64,000 nucleotides of DNA. Source: Balaenoptera acutorostrata. Lineage: Eukaryota; Chordata; Mammalia; Artiodactyla; Balaenopteridae. The DNA lies in contig NC_080071.1 in the NCBI RefSeq assembly GCF_949987535.1, positions 27,116,236-27,180,235 of the forward strand, written 5' to 3'. Shown piece by piece: positions 1-11,721 of this stretch (the stretch's first letter is position 1; each line of letters opens with the position of its first letter). The notes beneath the pieces were generated by a model, which saw only the letters and a program-made list of their open reading frames with translations, ran no database searches and was not told where the DNA came from. The translations under genes were made by a program, and so were the position numbers.

Positions 1-2068
1 CTTCCCCCATCAACACCCAGAAAGTGAGCATCGTTAGAGGAAGGAATTTTTTTTCCTTGTTGTTACTTTATTGCTCTCTAGCGATAGTCACTATAATAGT
101 CACTGGTTCATGCTAGAAGCTCAAGAGATGTTTATTGAATAAATAATAAGTGGCCCCTTAACAAAGTACAGAAAATCAATCTTTTTTCTATAGAATGGCA
201 CAAATATCTGAACGAAGACACAGATTCCCTTACTCAACAGTCTGAACTGGGATATATTAAAAGAACAAGACAACTGTTTTTTAGTGTTGAGGCTTTCAGG
301 ATACAATACGGTAGAGGATGTTCTTTCAGAAGTAAAACGATATGCCAGTTAAGGATATTAGGAAACAGAAAGTACAGAACAGAGGAAGTCAGTCAGCAGA
401 AGGACCTGGAGCACATATGCCCCACAGAAGCATAGCTACCAAAACTGAGAGACTCCATGAGGTCACTGAGAGGCACAATGAAAGTGGCCAGACTTCTTAA
501 GAAAGTCACGCCAATCAGACTGGTTCCTTATTACAGATAGGACTGCCATGCTGAGTTTTGATGGCTTAAGATACTACCTCTCTTTGGTAACATGTATTGT
601 GCAAGCATCTTTTGTAAAATACGTTTGTTCCCCCAACTTATGTATCTCTAGTAAAGGCATTTCAGGTATTGTGTTGGGCTAGTGGGGGAGAGAATGTTTT
701 GATTCCTTTGTCTGTTGACCCTTCCAAGTCACAGATCTGAACCATTCTTTGTTTATTTTATAGAGCCAATCCAAGAGGGGTTTTAAATTACAATGTAATC
801 AAAAAACCACTCCTTTATAAGCAAAATTAATAAGGGAAAGGAGGATGGGGCATGTGAAAGCTAACAGTGTAAAGATTGCTTCTGAATGTGAATGTGGCAT
901 TGGCCAGATCTTAGAGTGTGTTAAATTGGGAAAGCGTGGAGCTGAAATGACCTGGACTGAGTAGTAGCGTCCCGCTTTGGCCTGGGTGTACATCTCCAGT
1001 TTGCCATAGTTCACACTGCTTACTACCCACTGTCTCTTTGGTTGTGAGACCATTTATTATTGTTCCTATGCTATCATTTTCCTTCGGGTAGAAAAGTATT
1101 TCTTGATACCTTTGTTACAAATAACAGTAGACAAATGAGAAGACTGAGATGACTTCATGATTTTATTATATCTGACCCTCTTTATTCATTGAGGTTAACT
1201 GCCATTGTAAGAATTTGTGTTTGCAACTGCTGATTACCTTAAGAGTTACTTTATGGCTATGAAGAAATTATTACTCTCAGAGGTCTAATGACTCATCTAA
1301 ATTGACATTAACAAATTTTAAAAAATGCATCAGGCTACCTCTGACTGGCTTTCACTGACCATGTTGATACAAGAGTGAAGAGACTTAAATTAATATTTTA
1401 TCCAGCAAAAGATTTAGGACTGTGATTTACCCTGTATTAAATCTAGTCCGCCAACCTCTGTGGTATAGGACTCAAGAATTCCCTGTAGCTCTGCTGAACT
1501 GACTGGAAACATTATAAGGCATCTAAATTCTGTAGGTATGGCCATTCCTAGCAACCAATTTGATTTTTGACGGACAAAGAGCCCCAGGAAAGTAGATGCC
1601 TTTGTACCTGAGAAAAAAGAAATCCCAAGCAACATAGACATGCCCTAATCAGTATGCTCCGGGTATGACAGCATGCAAGTGAGTGATCTATTTTGTTCTG
1701 AACCCCGGCTCTGTCAGTGACAGTACATGATATTTACCAGAACAAATCAACTAAATGTATTTGACTCCTGTATTTGACTCAAAACACTGAGCCATATTTC
1801 CTTATGCAGCCCTCTGAATTCACATCCTTAATTTTGACTTTTTCTCATAAAATACTGTTGTCAGAATAAGAATGCAAATAGCAATGAATCAGTGTAGAAC
1901 TGTTTTCAGTGCTTTCAAACATTGTGTAAAGAATGATTTCTGCATGGATATGATACTCTGGTGGACGTGGTTCAAAAAATTACAACCCCCCAAAACAATT
2001 TGGAGACCTTGACTATGCAATCAGTGGTCAGATGTTTCAATGCTCTGTTGTTCCTGTTCCTGCTACAG
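1..2068. other. Unique AT-rich DNA, no gene recognised
   Basis: I see no exon, RNA gene or clear repeat here. Short open frames at 121-306, 799-1053 and 1414-1641 (all minus) have no recognisable domain. The 1414-1641 frame reads smoothly for 75 residues and is noted separately among the findings. The stretch around 110-150 ends in a GTTTATTGAATAAATA-type string that could be the edge of an old L2 or MIR element, but it is too short to call. Confidence 0.6.
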
Positions 2069-2239
2069 GTACATGTGACAGCGCTGCAGCGATGAGTGGA
2101 ATTTTAAAGGGGAAGTTGGAAGAAATTGACGGCTCCTCACCCTGCTCCTCTGTGCAGGAATCTGATGATGAAGTTTTCAGCTGTGACAGTGCTGCCGGTG
2201 TTGATAGTGTCTATCTGCCCACTTCTGATCATTTCACTG
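2069..2239 (+). pseudogene. CSRNP3: CSRNP3-like first coding exon, probably a decayed copy
   Basis: An ATG at 2092 opens a frame of 49 codons plus one base, ending at a GT donor (GTGAGTAT from 2240). Upstream, a pyrimidine-rich stretch ends in CTGCTACAG at 2068, a good 3' splice site, so the segment has the shape of an internal exon with 23 bases of 5' UTR. The peptide begins MSGILKGK and includes the serine-rich DGSSPCSS and the acidic ESDDEV, which I recognise as the N-terminus of CSRNP3 (also called FAM130A2 or AXUD1-like). CSRNP proteins are nuclear, with a Cys/Ser-rich DNA-binding region, and act as transcriptional activators. About a third of residues differ from the sequence I remember (for example LKGK where LKRK is expected), and the last exon base is G where the family's next residue, proline, would need C. 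That is too much change for so conserved a gene, so I favour a relaxed duplicate exon. A diverged real exon, or a paralogue, remains possible. No downstream exon is visible in the window. Confidence 0.6.
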
Positions 2240-3139
2240 GTGAGTATCTGAGGCTGTATTTCAGGTTGTACTCTAAATTGTGTTGTACGGTCGATTCTTG
2301 GAGTTTTTATCTTTATCTGCTGGCTTATATCTGCCCCTAAGCTGTTTATCATAACAGACTTAATTTGCAAAACATGATACCATTTTGGTTAATTAAGTCT
2401 CAGTAGTTTACTCCTGTTTCTTTCTACAGAGTGAGTATGAGAGGCAGAAATGAGTCCAAACAAAGTTAAGCAAATAGCAATTGAAAATAATTTCCTATGT
2501 GTCTTCAGTTTTCTGAAATAGATTCATCTTTTCGAAATTAAATCATCTGAGCTCTTTTGAACGTCTAATACTAGTCAGTGAGTTGTGGAATACTTGCAGT
2601 GCTGAGTACAAAACATTCACTTCCCAGGTGAGAAAACGGTGTTTGTTTTTAAAAGAGTCCTGCTCTGAAATAAAAGCCTTGAAAACCCGAAAATTCGGTA
2701 GTTGTTTGGATATTGGTAAACCTCAGAACCAAGGCCAGGTTCATGAACTACAGTAAGTGCAGCTTTCTACACATATATACTTCTCCTAAGCAGTTCATGT
2801 GAACAACATCATTTAACTTAAGGTGATATGTTCAAACTGAAAATTGTAGCCATTTAAATTTGCATTCCTTGTAACAGATGCTCCTATGAAGATTTTGAAG
2901 TAGGCAAATCCTTTCCAACATTTCCATGTCCACTCAACACCAGTCATTAGGAGACTGGTGATTTTCAAATTATGTTTTAGAAGAGTTAACATCCTTCAAA
3001 GCAAAACTAAACAAGGTCAATAAAAACCCCTAGGGCATTTGTGCTTGGGGATTTTTTAGCTCACCAAAACAGCCTTTTAAAATTCACACTGAAATTTATA
3101 CAGTGTGGCTCTGTGATCCCTCTAATTCCATTTTTAACC
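2240..3139. other. Unique DNA after the CSRNP-like exon
   Basis: No second exon, repeat or RNA gene is recognisable. If 2069-2239 is a real exon this would be intron sequence. The open frame that runs from 2032 to 2340 simply reads through both splice sites. Confidence 0.6.
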
Positions 3140-3154
3140 TTCCTCTCCATTTTT

Positions 3155-3442
3155 TTTTAAAATTTATTTATTTATTTTTGGCTTTGTTGGGTCTTCGTTT
3201 CTGTGCGAGGGCTTCCTCTAGTTGTGGCAAGCGGGGGCCACTCTTCATCGCTGTGCGCGGGCCTCTCACTATCGCGGCCTCTCTTTTTGCGGAGCATAGG
3301 CTCCAGACGCGCAGGCTCAGTAGTTGTGGCTCACGGGCCCAGTTGCTCCGCGGCATGTGGGATCTTCCCAGACCAGGGCTCGAACCCATGTCCCCTGCAT
3401 TGGCAGGCAGATTCTCAACCACTGCGCCACCAGGGAAGCCCT
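3155..3442 (-). mobile_element. CHR-type tRNA-derived SINE
   Basis: Read on the minus strand it starts GGGCTTCCCTGGTGGCGCAG, contains the pol III B-box-like GGTTCGAGCCC, and ends in an AAATAAATAAATTTT tail, here seen as T-rich sequence at the left. The target-site duplication TTCCTCTCCATTTTT is exact at 3140-3154 and 3443-3457, which fixes both ends. The element depends on L1 proteins for mobility. The open frames in this interval are accidental reads through the SINE. Confidence 0.96.
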
Positions 3443-3457
3443 TTCCTCTCCATTTTT

Positions 3458-3924
3458 AACCTTTGTCTCCCCGACCACCAAGAATTCAAAAGTTTGTTTG
3501 GTATTCGTGAATTCTCCCTCATCACTGTTAGAAGGATTTAGAATAAAAATAGGTGTAATTTTATAAGAATGTTTAGCCTCTGTATTATTTATCTCTTGAC
3601 TAAAGTAGAACTTATTTTTAATGAACTTGTAGAAAATATAAAAAAGTAAGGAGAAGATAAAGGAACACTTGGGAGAAGGGAGAAAACAATAGCTGTTTTG
3701 AGAACAAGATTCTCTAGTTACATAGGAAAGTTACTGTCAATCAGTGGATTTGGGGGATAAGTTTTGTTTGAAACTTATCTATAGCCTTTTGCCTCTTCCT
3801 CTAAGTGACTGTAGCCTTGTGGTAGGCACACACCTTGCTGTCACCCACGGTGCCTAGAAGAGCACTGAACATTGAATGATGCTTAGACTTCTTTATTGAG
3901 TGGACAGATTAATTTTCAGACAAT
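3458..3924. other. Unique DNA
   Basis: AT-rich sequence with no recognisable gene or repeat. Confidence 0.6.
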
Positions 3925-4160
3925 TTTTACACTTTTTTGATAAATAAAAATTGTATATATTTAATGTGCACAACATGATGTTTTGACTTATGTATGCATT
4001 GTGAAATTATTACCACATTCAAGCTAATTAACATTTCCATCACCTCACAGTTACCTTTTTTTCTTTTTCGGCGGTGGTGGTGGTGAGAACATAAGATCTA
4101 CTCTTTTGGCAAATTTCAAGAATGAAATACATTATTTTTATAATTTCAGACGATTTTTTT
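3925..4160 (-). mobile_element. Old L1 3' UTR fragment
   Basis: The run around CACAACATGATGTTTTGA, followed by CAAGCTAATTAACAT and CCATCACCTCACAG, is the reverse complement of the 3' UTR of older mammalian L1 (L1MA/L1MB type). It contains a small GGT-repeat expansion at about 4072-4086. Divergence suggests an insertion well before the young L1 copies in the window. Confidence 0.8.
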
Positions 4161-5284
4161 TTAAACTGGAGAGAATGAGTCTACTGGATGCCCTTATCCT
4201 TAGAAAAGCAACAGTGCACATTTATATTCAAGAGACTCAGGAACACTATTCAATTCCTTTTCTGTGTACCTTGAGAGTGCTCCTTCTCCAAGCCCTAGAG
4301 CACGGCAGGAGCTCCTAGTATTTCTCAACTGTTACCCCTTTAGCCACTCCCGAACAACACCATCAATCTAGACCCTGTTTCTCTGAGATCTTCCTACTCT
4401 AGTGCAGTGCAGCATTTTCCACACACCTGTGATTTTTTTTTAAACCTTCAGCATGCTTAAACCTCCTCCCTCTTGTCTATGCTTCTCCTAAAGTTACAAA
4501 TTGACTCTCTCCTGGAAAAATCAATTGCAGGCCTTCTCTATGCAAGGTGCCTATTGATTTCTATAGCTTGTGAGCTCACAAAGTACCTATAATGTTCATT
4601 TAAACACCATCAGGTCTTACAATTGCAGATCAAAATACTTTCCAGATGAAAGTAATGTTCTAGTAGCGTACAGGGGTTTGAAAAATGATAGGTCAGGCAC
4701 TTGTTATGAGCACCTGAACAGTTCCCTGGAGGGTAAAAGTTTGAGTGGAGAGTAGTTTTATTTTGATAAAATAAACTATTTGATAGCTATTTTGCTATCT
4801 GGTCATAACTTTCCTGCTTCATCACCATGGCACGAGTCTATGGAGGAGGAGATGTCTGTCGTGTACAGAGGAGACAGCAGGCTAGTGAAAGCAGCCGCGA
4901 AGTTTGATTAGCTCTCTCAGCTACTTTTCGTTGCAAGTATTCAAGGGTTTTGAGGGAAATATTTACCGATACTCCTCTGTAAGGAAACAGTGGTATGCAT
5001 CATTGAGCACCTTGTAACTGAATGTGTGAGGATAACAACGATTTGGGATAAACGGTGGGGAGGAGGGGTAAAAAAAAATAGATGGAAATGTGACAGTAAC
5101 AGGGGGATTTCCTGTTACTGTGGGTTGTTCTCAGCCTGATCTCCAGTACAAAACCTTATTATTTTATAAAATTGGGCAAACTGAGGAAGAAAATGCATTT
5201 GAATTTTTTTAGAGGATCCAATGATCTTATATATGAGTAAGGAAAAAAATAGTAGAGTCAACCCTCATTTTGAATTCAAAGAAT
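4161..5284. other. Unique DNA
   Basis: No gene or clear repeat seen. Short open frames at 4106-4318 and 4570-4755 show no motif and no splice context. Confidence 0.55.
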
Positions 5285-5405
5285 GTTAGAACTAGTAGAG
5301 CCTTTGAGAACATCTAGACTGACCCTTGTTTTACAGATGTGGAGACCACAACCCAGGGAGAGTTACTTGACAAGAATCCAAATGTGAGCTAGTGGCAGAG
5401 AACTT
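5285..5405 (-). repeat. MIR SINE fragment
   Basis: TTTTACAGATGTGGAGACC followed by GGGAGAGTTACTTGAC and AGCTAGTGGCAGAG matches the reverse complement of the mammalian-wide interspersed repeat. It is strongly diverged and incomplete. Confidence 0.7.
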
Positions 5406-7057
5406 TATTGTAGATCCCTAGAGGATTGACCTTTCTACTAGACTGTGCTGCTCTCTGATGGGTCTGATATATCACTGACTACTAAGTAGAGGGACCCAAA
5501 TCATCAAGTGAAAGACGTGGCTGTATCTTTTGTGCCAGCTCCTCTTAGAAACAGAATGAGCCCATCTTTCGGCATCTCATCTCTGTTGCCTTTTTCTTCA
5601 GTTGGTTTCTATTGAAAGTGTGCATATCTCCTGGCTGTAATACAATGCCAGTGATGAGTTTATGAATAAATTCAATGAGCATAAAGAAGTAGTGGACAGA
5701 GAATTCGATTTGAGTGTGAATGAACCATTTCTCTTCCTCCTGCTGTAAGTGACAGGGCTGACTGTTGAGATTTTGCTTGTGTGTCCCTGACATTGATGAA
5801 AATATCTTACAGCAAAAATGTTGTTTTACACTTACATGAATGAAATTGGTTTGTCTTGGTGACATAATGCTACTTGTGATAATGTGAAAATGTTACGATG
5901 AAAAGTAGGTGAGATGCAGTCTGCGGTGTGCATCTTCACTGGCAGCTAACAAATAGAAGGTTATTTCATTTACTTTAGAAGTAAAACCTTTGTATGTTCC
6001 ACTTCTGCCAGAAGGGTGAATGGTCATCCTAGATTCCCTGAAAAAAAAAAAATAATGATACCCTTCCATCCCTTGAACTCCAGGACCCTACATTACTTTT
6101 ACTTGTTCAATAATTCAAGACTTCAGAAACCCACTTAACTTGCATTTCAATGAGACTCAGTCACAGCTTCTGACTGAATGCAGTAATTATATTCCATTTT
6201 ACTGGCTAGGTAAAGAATTGGCTTTTATGTTTGCTTGTTTGTTTTAAGCCCTGAAAAACTTAAATTTGGCTTTAAATGTAAAAGCACAATTAGACCGAGT
6301 TTCAAATAAAATTTTATATATTGATATCATAGTGAATCTAGAAAAACAACACATTGCTTATGGTTTTAACTCTCAGTTAGGTACTATAAAAAACTAATTA
6401 TAAAGATAGTTCTGGTGGTGTTAATGGTACTATTTTTTACATTATTCAAGGGATAAGGCCCTATTAGCATGAGATCCAAAATACTTTATAGAAAATCTTC
6501 CATTTTTCCACAGCTCTTATATACTCAGGATGTCTATAGATGGAACTGATCTTGTAGCTGAATTTCATAAAGAGTACAAGAAGTAGAGCTGCTATTAAAT
6601 ATTAAAGATACCACCTTTACATTAGTGATCAGAATATTTTCACCTGACAATGTAATTTGTTCACAAATATTTCTTAGGGTATTTGCATTTTATAAACTTC
6701 TTGATAAGAATCATTTCTTTATTTTGGGGTCATCTAGAAGTGGTCGTGGGCAATAAGGAGATGATTACCCAATTGCAAAATAGTGTGACTTGAAAAATGG
6801 ATCCAAATGAATTTGGGTGATTAAAATTCTACTCAGCATTTTCAAAGTCCCATAATCTTTTGGCTTTGGTTTGAATACCAGAGGCTGACTGGCATTATAC
6901 TTGTTGTTTATGATGGTGATGATAAAATCATAGTGCCTGAAGCAACTGTCCTTGTGTTTCTCAAAAGATTTTAAAATTCATCATGCAAATCAGGCAATCT
7001 GATGCTTTCTGACAGCTCGAGGGAAGTATACTTGTGTGCATGTGAATGCAAAAAAGA
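5406..7057. other. Unique DNA
   Basis: No recognisable gene. The minus-strand open frame 5545-5865 (106 aa) is not recognised, has no domain, and is likely fortuitous or part of an old unclassified repeat. Confidence 0.5.
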
Positions 7058-7094
7058 ATTAAACCTGGTTCTGCTAAAAAAAAAAAAAAAAAAA
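7058..7094 (+). repeat. Poly(A) tract preceded by ATTAAA
   Basis: ATTAAA at 7058-7063 is followed 12 bases later by 19 consecutive A residues (7076-7094). This spacing resembles the 3' end of a reverse-transcribed polyadenylated RNA. The sequence upstream is not recognised as a known retrotransposon or gene, so its source is unknown. Confidence 0.6.
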
Positions 7095-7483
7095 GCCAGT
7101 TGGTGCTATTTCTGAATTGGCTGCAATATTTAACCATTTCACTCTGGAAAGTACTTGTTTGTACTCTGAAAATGTTCCTTCTTTTTTTGTCTGAAGAATT
7201 TGGGAATAAACCGGGAATGTTTTAGGGCCACAGAATTATTGTACCATATGTTTTATATGTTCGGCTACAGTGATCAGGCATGAACTAGAATAGTTAAGTG
7301 TCTGAAATTTACTGAATTCCATTGAGAATTAGATTAAGGTTAAAAGTACTTTTTTAAATGTAATGAAGAAAGAGCAGTCATAATAAATATAACAAAACAT
7401 AAATATTTGATTTTCAACCGAAGGTCAGCATATAAAAACTAGAAAGGCATTTTCTTTGAATGGTGTTTAATTTTCAGGTAGGA

Positions 7484-7612
7484 AAGTATATATGTATATG
7501 TATAGCTGATTCACTTTGTTATAAATCAGAAACTAACACACCATTGTAAAGCAATTATACTCCAATAAAGATGTTTAAAAAAAAAAGAGAGAAAAAAATA
7601 AATAAAATTGAA
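7484..7612 (+). mobile_element. Young L1 3' end fragment, 5'-truncated
   Basis: TAGCTGATTCACTTTGTTAT and CTCCAATAAAGATGTTTAAA match the terminal L1 3' UTR seen again at 10148, 14040 and 58202, here in the sense direction with its A-rich tail at the right. Only about 100 bases of element remain. I could not define a target duplication. Confidence 0.85.
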
Positions 7613-8924
7613 ATGGACACTCAATTTTTTGCATTTGGCTTTACCTCATCTCACAAATACTATAACAATGGAGCAGTAATGAAGATTGATTTATGTAATT
7701 TACAATTCTAGAAATTTGAATGAAATGTTATGAAACTCGCTTTATATAATGAACTATTAAATCACTTTAAGATCCTTAATGGATATCTGCAGTGGTCTTA
7801 GCATGGCAAAAAACAAAAACAAAAATAAAAACCTCAAACCAAATTCTAATAAAACGATTTCCAAAGTACTGTGAAAGCTGGTGAAGATTGCTGCACCAAG
7901 TGCTAAAAGCACTAGATATTTCTGGCTGAAATACAATAGTGGGTCCCATTAATTGTGATATTGTGGAGACTGAAATGCACTCAGTGCTATATATTTTTAT
8001 GCCATGATTGAATGATAATGTTAGTGGATATAAAAATGTATATATTTTAGTTTTAAATCATATTAATAAAATTACTTTTAAATATTCACAATTAAGAATA
8101 CCTAATATATTTCATTTTAAAATTTGCTCTGATGCCCACGATTTATACATTTCAAAAAATGTATATATTTTGAATCTTAACAATGCCAGCATTTGGGGTA
8201 TTTAGTTCCATCTTTGAGGAAACTTGTTTGGAAGAAATAAGGACTATTAATTTTAAACATAGTTAATTTTTCTAACTTTTTAGCCTGTTCTATTTCATAA
8301 TTTCTCCAAAGATGTTGTCCCTTATCTTCTTGCTATGTCAGCTCTGACTTTCTGTTGTTTGCTGTTTCTATGACAACCGTCATGTTGGCTTGAAGACAGT
8401 AGTACATATTTCAGATACATATACAATTCTAGACACACACACACGCACACTTTTAGAATTTTTTATTTACCAAAAAAATTGATGATTAGGCTGACAATTA
8501 TAGTGGTCATTAATCAGTACTAAAATTAAATGCTATGCTAACGTCATGGCTCCATATGATATATATCATATATTTGACCTCGATTTTTTAAAAAATATGC
8601 ATAAAGCTAGATGAGCTGCAAAAGAAAACTGAGGGAGTAAACTTAACTAAAATTTATGGACACTAATAAAGAAGCATATATATTTTAAAAGTCCCCTCAA
8701 TATGAGATAAATATTTTGATGAAAAAAAGAATGAATGGAATTCAGGATAAACAACCTAAATAAGCATTGTTATTTTCAATAAAACAGCTCTTACATTTTT
8801 AGGATTCGCTAGCTTTGCAGCTAGAATATGGAAATGGTTGAAATTTATGATGACAATATTTTAAGTTCATTGCTGGCAAGGGCTGTGTCTTATATTTCCC
8901 CCACATTACTTAATGTTAATAATC
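7613..8924. other. AT-rich unique DNA
   Basis: No gene recognised. There is a short CA run at 8434-8450 and an 18-bp AT palindrome at 8554-8571. The small open frame 8008-8205 is AT-driven. Confidence 0.6.
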
Positions 8925-9030
8925 ATAATAGCAAGCTTTATTAAACATTTTATCATTTGCCAGGCATTGTGCTAGATGTTTTAAACAAGTTATTTTATTT
9001 GATTCTTATAACGCTAGGTCCTAAATAAAT
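8925..9030 (-). repeat. MIR/L2-class fragment
   Basis: TTGCCAGGCATTGTGCTAGA followed by TTATTTGATTCTTATAACG resembles the conserved segment found beside MIR in mammalian genomes. It is short and diverged, so the family call is tentative. Confidence 0.5.
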
Positions 9031-9884
9031 TTATTTTTGATTGGTATGTTCATGACTTTTTTCTAAAAAGTACATGTCTTAATTGATCAAATGATTTCTG
9101 TCATCTTAAACATGACGACATGAGTGAAGTGAAATAGGCTAACTAATTGTATAGAAATTAAGATTGCTGGATACAATTAGGGTCTCCTTCAACAGGTACA
9201 GACCCATAGGAAAAATGTTTTTATATCACATGTTCATGGTTTCCAATGTATGCATATAATATTGTCAGTATAAATGAAATCACTCTCCAAACTTCCTACA
9301 TAGTTTTAAATTTATTAATAAGTCAGAATTCAATATTCTAAGATTAGAACATTGAAATATTTGGAATCAATGTATTTAACATTTATTTATTACTTTAAAA
9401 AGCTAAATATTTAAAAAAATTTAGCTTTAATTTTTGCAGTATTTTTTCTTATGGTGAAAAATTATAAAGAAACTCTATGCTATGCAATTGTTTAAATAAT
9501 CTATGGAAAAACCCATATAATAGATTCCCATGTGGCCATTAAAAAGAGCTAAACAAATGTATCTATTGACATAAAAACATATTCACATTAATAAATAATT
9601 CACATTAATTGCAAAATTATATTGCAGTTTCATTCCATTTGTAAAATCTTACACATGAGGTATGACTGTAATAAGATCCAGAAACAAAATGAGAAACACA
9701 TATTTTCTATAGAAAACCTTAAGTTTTCTCTGAATAGTGGCATTATGGGTAATTTTAATTATCTATGTATTTCTCAATATTTCACAAAATCTATATATTT
9801 TCTCAATTTATATTAATATATTTTAGCTTAACAGGATTTATTGTGTCCATTTATTACAATAGCTTTCTAGAATATTTCACTAAT
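9031..9884. other. AT-rich unique DNA
   Basis: Nothing recognised. The plus-strand open frame 9622-9816 has no motif. Confidence 0.6.
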
Positions 9885-11690
9885 ATAATTACTGCTGTTA
9901 TAATATGTTTATAAATTTTCCCCTAAAGTTGGAAATCATAGTTCAAAGGGTACATTTTAATTGCCCTCCAGAAAATTTTACCAGTTTATGTGCTCACTTC
10001 TAGTAATTGAAGTAACTGAGTGCCTTTTCCTCTAACATCTTGCCAACCTTAGTAGGCATTCTCTCACTCTCTCGGTGCATACTTATATACGTACATACGT
10101 ACATATACACCTGGCCAATTTGATAGGCAAAAACTGATAATCTCTCTTTTTTTTTTAACATCTTTATTGGAGTATAACTGCTTTACAATGGTGTGTTAGT
10201 TTCTGCTTTATAACAAAGTGAATCAGCTATACATATACATATGTCCCCATATCTCCTCCCTCTTGTATCTCCCTCCCATCCTCCCTATCCCACCCCTCTA
10301 GGTGGTCACAAAGCACCGAGCAAAAGTGATATTCTCTTAATGCTTTAACTTGAATTTCTCTGAACAGTAGGAAGCTAATTATTTATATATTTATTTATTT
10401 GCCCTTTTTTGTGTGTATAAATTGTCTATTTTGGTTCTTTTTTTATTATGATTTTCTTTTTCATTGTTTTATATTGAGGATGTTTGATTAACATACATGC
10501 AATAGTATCATTCCTATTTTGTCATTGGTCTTTTAACTCTGTTTATGTTTGCCATAGAAATATGTCTTTGTGGTCAAATATATCATGGATTTGACTTTTA
10601 GGAGATGTTTGGGGAGACCTCAGCTCCAAAGATTAATTGCACACAAATAACCTCCTCTAGAACTTTCATAAATTTCCATTAAAAATTTAGATCATTAGAC
10701 CAATTGAAAATTATGTTGGCGTACTCTGTGAAATAGATAAATTTCCAGTTTTCCTAAAATCATATACTGAATAATATAATATTTTCTATCAATTTGAAGT
10801 TCTGTTCTTATCTTGAACCAAATTCTTATTCAGTGTTTGTAGTAGGATCAGGGTCTGTAGTTTTCTTTCTATTTCATCACCTAGATGGTTATACCTAAAT
10901 CAACAACACTGTTATATTATGACTCTGTAGTAAGTTTTATCTCACATAGGAGTTCCCAATATTCCCTAACCCACTGCTATGAAGAGAAACACAATACACT
11001 ACCATACTCTTTAAAGACTCTATTAGTTATTCTCACATAATTATTATTTGAATTTTATAAGAATATTGTCAAGCTACCAAAAAAAACCACTGCTATGCCA
11101 TTGGATTTACGTTAAATTTATAGGTTAATTTGGGCCATAAGGCAAATTGACACCTTATAATTCCATTCCAGGAATGTCAGATAATCTTTCCATATTTAAC
11201 TGTCATTTTACCCACAGTAGAGTTTTATGCTTTTCTTCTTGCGGTGAATTTTTCTTGAGTCCCTAAGTTTTTAAAATATTTTCATACCTGTTATGAATGA
11301 CACTTTTCTATATATGTTCTAACAGATTAATTTTTGGTACTAAGAAAGGCATAGGGTTTTTTTCTTTTAATGGAAATGTTTCCAGGTTTTCACCTTTAAT
11401 TTGACTGTAGGATATCCTTTATCTTATATTAAGGAGGTATCCTTCCATTAAAGGTTTTTAATTAATAATGAACATAAAGTTACATCAAATTCTTCACTGG
11501 AATATATCAAGATAATCCTATTTTTCTTCAAACTTTTAGTATGATGAAGTGAAAACTATTTTTTCTAATATAAAACTATTATTGCTTTTGACTCTGTTTT
11601 ATCATAAAATATTCTTTAATTTCACATGAGAATATAATTTAGTCTGGAAATGTGGGTATATTAAGAGGTCCTTAAAAAGGTTCAAGGTTA
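9885..11690 (-). mobile_element. Ancient L1 ORF2/3' remnant, interrupted
   Basis: The left part (GCCCTCCAGAAAATTTTACC, then a motif around CATCTTGCCAACC) is like the reverse complement of an old L1 3' region. Further right, segments such as ATATTGTCAAGCTACC and ATTTATAGGTTAATTTGGG correspond to the reverse complement of L1 ORF2. No open frame survives. A young L1 3' end at 10148-10320 splits it. Confidence 0.65.
10148..10320 (-). mobile_element. Young L1 3' end, 5'-truncated, nested
   Basis: Starts with a T-run and AACATCTTTATTGGAGTATA, then runs through the L1 3' UTR to GGTCACAAAGCACCGAG. An imperfect target duplication, CAAAAACTGATAATCTCT at 10130-10147 against CAAAAGTGATATTCTCT from 10321, brackets it. 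It lies inside the older L1 remnant, so it is the later insertion. Confidence 0.9.
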
Positions 11691-11721
11691 TTTTAAAATC
11701 CACTTAAAAATATGTTTCATT

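Noticed and set aside
3103..3459. Open frames of 80-118 residues on both strands, and similar ones at 19703-20008, 20592-20951, 30736-31107, 48926-49348 and 52431-52802
   Set aside because: They translate CHR SINE sequence and its flanks. SINEs do not code for protein, and the same residue strings recur at each copy.
8554..8571. Perfect 18-bp palindrome ATATGATATATATCATAT
   Set aside because: Made almost entirely of A and T in an AT-rich region, where such palindromes arise easily by chance.
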